From assembly GCA_900105225.1 (NCBI GenBank), contig LT629764.1, forward strand, positions 3,117,501 through 3,181,500: DNA of 64,000 bases, written 5' to 3'. Positions 58,245-64,000 of this stretch are shown piece by piece. Position 1 is the stretch's first letter; each line of letters starts with the position of its first letter. The notes beneath the pieces are model-generated. The model saw only the letters and a program-made list of their open reading frames with translations, was not told the DNA's origin and did not search any database. This DNA comes from Paenibacillaceae bacterium GAS479 (GTDB lineage Bacteria; Bacillota; Bacilli; Paenibacillales; Paenibacillaceae). Both the position numbers and the translations under genes were made by a program.

Positions 58245-60500
58245 TTGTATTATGCGCATCGTACTGAAGGGTCGGATCGCAGTGAATGGCAACTTCTTAC
58301 GGCTCATTTAGAGCAGGTAGGAGAACTTTCTGAAAAATTCGCAAGCCAGTTTAATGCAGCACCTTGGGGTAAACTTGCAGGAATGCTGCATGACGCAGGA
58401 AAATTCTCCAAAGAGTTTCAAAAAAGACTCGAAGGTAATCCCATACCCGTAGATCATGCGACAGCAGGAGCCCAATTCATTTATAACGCTTGGACAAAAG
58501 GGGGAAAACCTAGTAGTCCCTCGCGCATCCTAGCTTATATCATTGCTGGTCATCATGCTGGCTTGGCTGACTATGGTACGGACGCCGCAGATGAACGCAA
58601 GTTAGCTAGAAGGTTGAAAAAACCCATTTGCTCCTTTGAAGAAAATTTTATGAACCATTTTCCTGATTTAAAGTTGGAGCCATTAGCTATTCCTATTAAA
58701 AATGGCTTTCACCACGGACTTCAGTTCTCCCTGTTTACACGTATGTTGTTCTCCTGCCTTGTTGATGCGGATTCCCTCGACACTGAGAAGTACACAGATC
58801 TTAAACAACACGAATTGCGTGGACATAACGTCTCGTTGTCTGAGCTCCTAGAGCGTTACCATCTACATATGAACCAATTTCTTCCCCCAGCTAGATCAAT
58901 CGATAAGCTAAGAACGGAACTGCTCACTGAAGTGTTGGCTCAAGCGGGCGGTCCACCAGGACTATACAGTCTGACCCTTCCGACCGGGAGTGGTAAAACT
59001 CTGCTGTCCCTGGGATTTGCTTTGGAGCACGCAGCTCATAATCCCAGTATGCGTCGGATCGTTTTTGTCATCCCGTATACGAGCATTATCGAGCAGAATG
59101 CCAATGTGTACCGGGAGGTGCTAGGCAGCGATATTGTTTTGGAGCATCATTCCAATGTCCAATTGGATGCCAATGAAGATTTAGAAAAGGTGGATGAATC
59201 CAGGAAAGTTAAAAAGAAACTTGAGTTGGCTGCGGAGAACTGGGATTCACCTGTAGTCGTAACGACGAACGTCCAGTTTTTTGAATCACTTTTTTCAAAT
59301 AAAAGATCTCGATGCCGCAAACTGCATAATTTGGCAAACAGCATTATCGTGCTGGACGAAGCTCAGATGATGAATGGGGAGTTTTTCAAGCCGTGCTTAC
59401 ACGCGCTTGAGGAGCTAAGCCGCAACTATGGGGTGACCGTAGTACTCAGTACAGCTACCCAACCTTCGGTGCACTCTCTTTTTGATCAAACGAAAATGAA
59501 CTTGCACATTCAAGAGATTGTAAATGATGTACCGCGACGATTTGAGCAATTCCGCCGGGTTCGCCTTGAGATGTTAGGCAAGATTGAACTAGTTGAACTA
59601 GCGGGACGCATGAGTAGCGTGAATCAGTCTCTTTGTATTGTAAATACACGCAAGGCAGCGCGTGAACTATTTGAACAGCTTCAGGCTGAAGAGGTGGATC
59701 ATGAAGCCATATTCCATTTAAGCGCCCGAATGTGCCCCAAACATAGGCTTTCCAAGTTGAAGCAAATACGTGATCGTCTTGATAACAGCCAGCGCTGCCT
59801 ACTGGTCAGTACTCAGCTTATCGAATGCGGCGTCGATGTGGACTTTCCCGTCGTTTATCGTGAGCTCGCCGGTATGGATTCTATAGCCCAGGCTGCCGGT
59901 AGATGCAATCGGAATGGAAAAAGCCCGCTGGAAACGACTTTTGTATTTGAAACCGAGCAGACTCCCAAGCAAGGCTGGTTTGGCATTACAGCTAGCGTGT
60001 CGCGGCAAATTCTTGATCGTTTTTCCTTTGATCCACTTTCTCTTGAAGCAATGAGAGCCTATTTTGACGAGCTGTATGCCCATCAAACTTTGGGCAGAGG
60101 GGCGGCGGGGGCCGTTGACCAAACGGACCAATATGACATTCTTGGATTGCTGCAGAAACAGTTCATGACACTTGAATTTCCCTTTGAGGAAGTGGCGCAG
60201 CAGTTTGAACTGATTCAGACAGCAGCTCGACCTGTTCTGATTCCTTATGACGACACAGCTGAAAAAGCAATCCAGTCACTTGAATATGCCACAGAAATCA
60301 AAGGCATTATGCGAAAGCTTCAGCCTTATGTTGTACAGCTTTATCCGCAGGAATTTGCCGCTTTCAAAAAGGCTGGGGAACTGACAGAAGTTAGAGAGAA
60401 CATATTTGTGCTGCATAACCCAGAACGGTGGTACCGGGAGGATATTGGGATTAGGCCGTTTGAGGAGCAGTATCATGCGGCGGAGGTTTATGTGTTCTAG
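58245..60500 (+). CDS. cas3: CRISPR helicase-nuclease Cas3 (type I-C)
   Basis: A 751-residue fusion of HD nuclease and SF2 helicase that degrades DNA marked by Cascade. HD part: HLEQV at 21, GMLHDAGKF with His49-Asp50, PVDHATAGA, and GHHAG. Helicase part: LPTGSGKT (about 245-252), LDEAQMM (about 370) as the DEAH-type box, STATQ, STQLIECGVDVDFP and AQAAGRCNRNG (about 547). All key residues are present and the length is normal. The start is TTG 58245 behind AAGGATG. cas5c begins 28 bp after its stop; the orientation matches both arrays. Confidence 0.97.
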   Translation: MYYAHRTEGSDRSEWQLLTAHLEQVGELSEKFASQFNAAPWGKLAGMLHDAGKFSKEFQKRLEGNPIPVDHATAGAQFIYNAWTKGGKPSSPSRILAYIIAGHHAGLADYGTDAADERKLARRLKKPICSFEENFMNHFPDLKLEPLAIPIKNGFHHGLQFSLFTRMLFSCLVDADSLDTEKYTDLKQHELRGHNVSLSELLERYHLHMNQFLPPARSIDKLRTELLTEVLAQAGGPPGLYSLTLPTGSGKTLLSLGFALEHAAHNPSMRRIVFVIPYTSIIEQNANVYREVLGSDIVLEHHSNVQLDANEDLEKVDESRKVKKKLELAAENWDSPVVVTTNVQFFESLFSNKRSRCRKLHNLANSIIVLDEAQMMNGEFFKPCLHALEELSRNYGVTVVLSTATQPSVHSLFDQTKMNLHIQEIVNDVPRRFEQFRRVRLEMLGKIELVELAGRMSSVNQSLCIVNTRKAARELFEQLQAEEVDHEAIFHLSARMCPKHRLSKLKQIRDRLDNSQRCLLVSTQLIECGVDVDFPVVYRELAGMDSIAQAAGRCNRNGKSPLETTFVFETEQTPKQGWFGITASVSRQILDRFSFDPLSLEAMRAYFDELYAHQTLGRGAAGAVDQTDQYDILGLLQKQFMTLEFPFEEVAQQFELIQTAARPVLIPYDDTAEKAIQSLEYATEIKGIMRKLQPYVVQLYPQEFAAFKKAGELTEVRENIFVLHNPERWYREDIGIRPFEEQYHAAEVYVF

Positions 60501-60528
60501 CCATCATTCAAGTAAAGGAGCCAACCCA

Positions 60529-61191
60529 ATGGGCTATGGAATCAGGCTGCATGTATGGGGCGATTATGCCTGTTTTACCCGCCCCGAGATGAAGATTGAG
60601 CGGGTCAGCTACGATGTTATGACGCCGTCTGCCGCGCGCGGTATTTTAGAAGCGCTTCACTGGAAGCCCGCCATTCGGTGGGTGGTGGATCGAATCGGTG
60701 TTCTGAATGAGATTCGCTTTGAAACGATTCGTCGCAATGAGGTCAAAGGCAAGATTACAACGTCCAGCATTAAAGCAGCCATTAATGGTAAATCAATTTC
60801 ACTTGCGCAGGTCGTAACGGAAGATCGACAGCAACGAGCGACGCTTATGCTCAAGCAGCCTGTTTATATTATTGAAGCTCATTTTGAAATGACTTCAAAT
60901 GCAGGTCCCGAGGATAATCCGGAAAAACATTATAATATCTTTCTACGTCGGGCAAGGGCAGGGCAATGTTTCCATCGGCCGTACTTGGGATGTCGGGAGT
61001 TCGCAGCCCAATTTCAGCTTATTGAAGAGGGAGAGGCCGAGCCAGTAAGCTTTTACAAGGAGAAAGAGGACAAGGATCTCGGCTGGATGTTGCACGACAT
61101 CGACTTTAAGCATGAGATGACTCCTCGTTTTTTCCGCGCCACGATGAGTAAGGGCTGGATCGACGTCCCAACCTTTAAGGAAGGAGTGTGA
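60529..61191 (+). CDS. cas5c: Cas5c (Cas5d), pre-crRNA endonuclease of type I-C
   Basis: A 220-residue RAMP protein. In type I-C this subunit, not Cas6, cuts the repeat hairpin and holds the crRNA 5' tag. Recognisable blocks are IRLHVWGDYACFTRPEMKIER, SYDVMTPSAARGILEALHW with the family's Gly-rich context, and late ARAGQCFHRPYLGCREF. ATG 60529 follows AAAGGAG; the frame is open upstream inside cas3 but without a ribosome site. cas8c starts 6 bp later. Confidence 0.95.
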   Translation: MGYGIRLHVWGDYACFTRPEMKIERVSYDVMTPSAARGILEALHWKPAIRWVVDRIGVLNEIRFETIRRNEVKGKITTSSIKAAINGKSISLAQVVTEDRQQRATLMLKQPVYIIEAHFEMTSNAGPEDNPEKHYNIFLRRARAGQCFHRPYLGCREFAAQFQLIEEGEAEPVSFYKEKEDKDLGWMLHDIDFKHEMTPRFFRATMSKGWIDVPTFKEGV

Positions 61192-61197
61192 TTAACA

Positions 61198-63054
61198 TTG
61201 ATAATCCAGGCACTGCACCAACGTTATCTGGACCTAGCCGCTGATCCGGACTCCGGCGTGAGTCCTCTGTATTTTAGCTCAGGGAAGGCAACTTATCTAC
61301 TGACCCTTAGCCGCGAAGGCGAGCTGATGAATGTCCAGGACATTCGCCTGGAAGAGGGGAAAAAGAAGCGTCCCCGCATCTTTATTGTTCCGGAGCAGAA
61401 AAGTCGTGCGAGCAACATTTTTGCGTATTTCCTATGTGACAAAGCGGAATACATTCTAGGCCATCACCCCATTCTGCCAAGCGATCAAGAAACCGAAAAG
61501 AAGCGCTCGGATGCAAGAGAGAAATTTGAAGAGGGGCGGAAGCTTGCTCGCAAAGTATTGAAGCAAGCAGAATTTCCTTTGGCTTTAGCGTTGCTGCGTT
61601 TCTACGATGCTTGGGATCCGGATGCCGTCCGGAAACATCCGACTTTGCAGCCATTCATGGAGAATCTGGATAAAGGCATCGATACTAACATGATTTTTTG
61701 TCTGGAGTCGGCAACAGCCCTGCTTCATGAGGAGCGGGAGATTAGTGATGCGTGGGTTCACTACTGCGCAGAGCTGGAGTCGGCAACAGAATATAAGGCT
61801 CAATGTTTGCTGACTGGCCAAGTGACAGCCATTGCCCGATTGCATGACAAAATCAAAGGCGTTCGCGGAGCACTAGCTGCTGGAGCTTCTCTTGTTTCTT
61901 TTAATTTTCCTTCCGCAGAATCCTATGGAAAAGAGAAAAGTTATAACTCTCCTGTCAGCAAAACGGCCGTTTTTGGCTACATAACGGCGCTGAATCATCT
62001 TTTAGCTTCAGCACGGAACCGAACCTGGATCGGTGATATGACGATTGTGTTCTGGTCAGGTGCTGTGGGGGCGGAAGAACTAGAGTCGTTTTTAATAGGA
62101 TTTGTGGAGCAGAATCAGACGCCGAAAGAGGACGGGTGGCTCACGCAGCAGCTTGAAGACGTTTTAGAACGGGCCCGGAAAGGACAGAAGCTTGAGAATG
62201 ACATGATTCCAGGTGGAGAAACACCATTTTATGTACTTGGCCTTGCACCCAATAATGGGCGGGTTGCGGTGCGCTTTTTCTGGCAAGGGAATTTCGGCGA
62301 TCTCGTTCAAAAACTGGCACAGCATGCAGCAGATCTGGAAATGGCCGGAATGGAGGAACGCTACAACAGAGGTATTCCATCTATTTATCAAATTTTGTCG
62401 GAGACGATGCGTGTTGGAGGAGACGGCAAAAAAGTTGGCGACGGACCACCGCCGCTGCTAGGGGGAGCCCTTATGCGATCGGTAATCCAGGGTATGGCGT
62501 ACCCATTCTCTCTCTATAATTTGATCATCAACCGCATCCGGGCCGATGGTATCGTAAATGGGCTTCGCGCAAGCATTCTCAAGGCATACTTAAATCGTTA
62601 TCGGCGAATCAATCGAGACAATGCAAATATAAGGGAGGAGTTGACGGACATGCTCGACGAACAGGCGCAAGAGCCGGCATATCGGCTTGGAAGGTTGTTT
62701 GCAGTATTGGAAAAGGCACAGCAGGAGGCAGCTAGCGGCAAGCTGAACGCCACCATTAAGGATCGGTATTTCAGCTCGGCTTCTTCCAATCCTGCTGCTG
62801 TATTTCCAATTTTGCTCCGGCTGGCCCAGCATCATATGAGCAAATCTAAATATGGAGATTTTAGAGATAGAGATCTAACAGAGATTATGCAAGGGTTGGA
62901 TACATTTCCGACTAATTTGGATCTGCAGAGACAGGGCATATTCGTAATTGGATATTACCATCAAAAGCACTACATGTTCGAGCAAATAAAGGCGGCTGCG
63001 GATTCCAAGAAGGAAGCCGCTGCAGCCAGTGCTATGGAAACGAAAGAAGTTTAG
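61198..63054 (+). CDS. cas8c: Cas8c (Csd1), large subunit of type I-C Cascade
   Basis: A 618-residue Csd1-family protein, normal length. The family recognises the PAM, and in type I-C an internal start often also makes a small subunit (Cas11c) from its C-terminal part. Typical stretches are LVSFNFPSAESYGKEKSYNSPVS, TIVFWSG and FYVLGLAPNNGRVAVRFFW. The start is TTG 61198; the GGAG site overlaps the end of cas5c at a rather long distance, so translation may depend on coupling. At the C-terminus, no clear ribosome site for a Cas11c was pinned down. Confidence 0.95.
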   Translation: MIIQALHQRYLDLAADPDSGVSPLYFSSGKATYLLTLSREGELMNVQDIRLEEGKKKRPRIFIVPEQKSRASNIFAYFLCDKAEYILGHHPILPSDQETEKKRSDAREKFEEGRKLARKVLKQAEFPLALALLRFYDAWDPDAVRKHPTLQPFMENLDKGIDTNMIFCLESATALLHEEREISDAWVHYCAELESATEYKAQCLLTGQVTAIARLHDKIKGVRGALAAGASLVSFNFPSAESYGKEKSYNSPVSKTAVFGYITALNHLLASARNRTWIGDMTIVFWSGAVGAEELESFLIGFVEQNQTPKEDGWLTQQLEDVLERARKGQKLENDMIPGGETPFYVLGLAPNNGRVAVRFFWQGNFGDLVQKLAQHAADLEMAGMEERYNRGIPSIYQILSETMRVGGDGKKVGDGPPPLLGGALMRSVIQGMAYPFSLYNLIINRIRADGIVNGLRASILKAYLNRYRRINRDNANIREELTDMLDEQAQEPAYRLGRLFAVLEKAQQEAASGKLNATIKDRYFSSASSNPAAVFPILLRLAQHHMSKSKYGDFRDRDLTEIMQGLDTFPTNLDLQRQGIFVIGYYHQKHYMFEQIKAAADSKKEAAAASAMETKEV

Positions 63055-63119
63055 ATTGCGATCATTTACCATTAATTAATGGATCGGCATTCATTTTAAA
63101 TACGAAAGGTGAGATCACG

Positions 63120-64000
63120 ATGTCCGTTGCACAAAGTGAATTGAAAGCCGCGCTTTCCGAGCAAAATCTGCTAGCTAAACGTATTGAATTCTCCTTGTTT
63201 TTTGAGGTTACCAACGGAAATCCCAATGGCGATCCTGATGCAGGCAACATGCCGCGCATTGATCCGGAAACGGGTTATGGCATCGTTACGGATGTATGCT
63301 TGAAGCGCAAGGTTCGAAATTACATTGAACTGACTCGCGAAGGTGAAGAGGGTTTCAACATTTATGTTACTGAGGGCGGCGTGCTGAATGAGCAGCACCG
63401 CAAAGCCTACAAGGCGGTGCGCCCGGATGACGCGGCAACCAAGGAATTGAAACCTAAGGATGCCCAGGAAGCTGCACAGCTGACAGCCTGGATGTGTGGT
63501 AATTTCTATGATGTGCGGACCTTCGGCGCCGTCATGACTACCAAGGTAAACACTGGTCAGGTGAGGGGGCCTGTCCAATTCACCTTTGCTCGAAGCCTGG
63601 ACCCGATCTTTGCTCAGGAAGTGACGATTACCCGCCAAGCGGTTACCCAAGAGGGAGCGGACAAAGATCGCGAGATGGGACGCAAACATGTGGTTCCTTA
63701 TGCTCTTTACCGCATGGATGGGTACATTTCAGCCTATCTGGCTCAAAAGACAGCTTTCAGCGAAGCGGACCTAGAAGTGCTGATGGAGGCTTTGGCCAAC
63801 CTGTTCGAGCATGATCGCTCGGCCTCTCGCGGCCAGATGGCGGTCCGCAAGCTGGTGGTGTTCGAACATAGCAACAAGCTGGGCAATGCGCCGGCACATC
63901 AATTGTTCGACCTGGTGACGGCGAAGAAAACAGTGGATGGTCCAGCTCGTTCTTTCCAAGATTACCGCATTGAGCTGCAGTCGGATGGAGTTCCAAGTGG
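63120..64000 (+). CDS. cas7c: Cas7c (Csd2), crRNA-binding backbone subunit, 3' end beyond window
   Basis: Open from ATG 63120 to the window end, 293 codons so far with no stop. FFEVTNGNPNGDPDAGNMPRI is the hallmark N-terminus of Csd2/Cas7, followed by TDVCLKRKVRNYI, DVRTFGAVM, VRGPVQFTFARSLDPI and GRKHVVPYALYRMDGYIS. Several copies line the crRNA in Cascade. AAGGTGAG precedes the ATG. cas4, cas1 and cas2 would be expected next. Confidence 0.96.
   Translation, partial: MSVAQSELKAALSEQNLLAKRIEFSLFFEVTNGNPNGDPDAGNMPRIDPETGYGIVTDVCLKRKVRNYIELTREGEEGFNIYVTEGGVLNEQHRKAYKAVRPDDAATKELKPKDAQEAAQLTAWMCGNFYDVRTFGAVMTTKVNTGQVRGPVQFTFARSLDPIFAQEVTITRQAVTQEGADKDREMGRKHVVPYALYRMDGYISAYLAQKTAFSEADLEVLMEALANLFEHDRSASRGQMAVRKLVVFEHSNKLGNAPAHQLFDLVTAKKTVDGPARSFQDYRIELQSDGVPS

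Overview
The window looks like a chromosomal segment of a Paenibacillus-type Firmicute. GC content is moderate to high and most genes have strong AGGAGG-type ribosome sites. Several genes start with GTG or TTG. Bacillales families recur (GtaB, Dps/MrgA, YkuK, YneF, DUF402/Ntdp, SipS, UvsE, YuiH, YjbQ), and Bacillus-type PerR, CIRCE, cre and DnaA-box motifs can be read. No rRNA or tRNA genes were recognised.

Layout. 1-5 kb: a BART-superfamily permease, an AraC regulator, a decayed IS5-type transposase, an ArsR-type regulator with a quinone-oxidoreductase-like target that carries the same operator, and an SRAP protein with altered active-site positions. 5-9 kb: a giant CheB-CheR-PAS-histidine kinase fusion, then a structured gene-poor stretch. 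9-31 kb: metabolic and stress genes (methionine aminopeptidase, KDPG aldolase, fumarase, ABC-F protein, FAH hydrolase, YkuK, TetR with ABC-2 permease, Dps, YjbQ, GalU, zinc-ribbon protein with HtrA-like protease, HtpG, Mn-SOD), including a DnaA-box cluster at 11.28-11.49 kb. 31-39 kb: DUF402, signal peptidase, RNase HI, QueG, YneF, FolE, a second SOD with a long N-terminal extension, a hydrolase and an IclR regulator.

39.3-44.2 kb is a very large CRISPR array (72 repeats, 71 spacers) behind a 170-nt leader. A 12-kb block of ordinary genes follows (amidase, Ddl, UvsE, TauE/SafE, inositol monophosphatase, YuiH, MarR with a DHA2 pump, hydrolase). At 55.96-58.07 kb a second 170-nt leader and a second array (30 repeats, 29 spacers) with the same 32-nt repeat lead directly into a type I-C cas operon: cas3, cas5c, cas8c and cas7c, the last cut off by the window end. 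cas4, cas1 and cas2 are expected just outside. All CRISPR parts point the same way, so one Cascade/Cas3 set presumably serves both arrays, about 100 spacers in total.

The most distinctive observations are: an identical spacer at position 3 of both arrays whose neighbours all differ; the paired 170-nt leaders with a conserved inverted motif; the absence of a decayed end in array 1, which abuts a gene remnant; the DnaA-box cluster away from any oriC gene; the twin-operator regulator/reductase module with a probably leaderless regulator mRNA; a CIRCE element on htpG; and a structured RNA-like region with a short ORF whose start codon lies in a hairpin. Family assignments come from reading the translated sequences; no database search was run.
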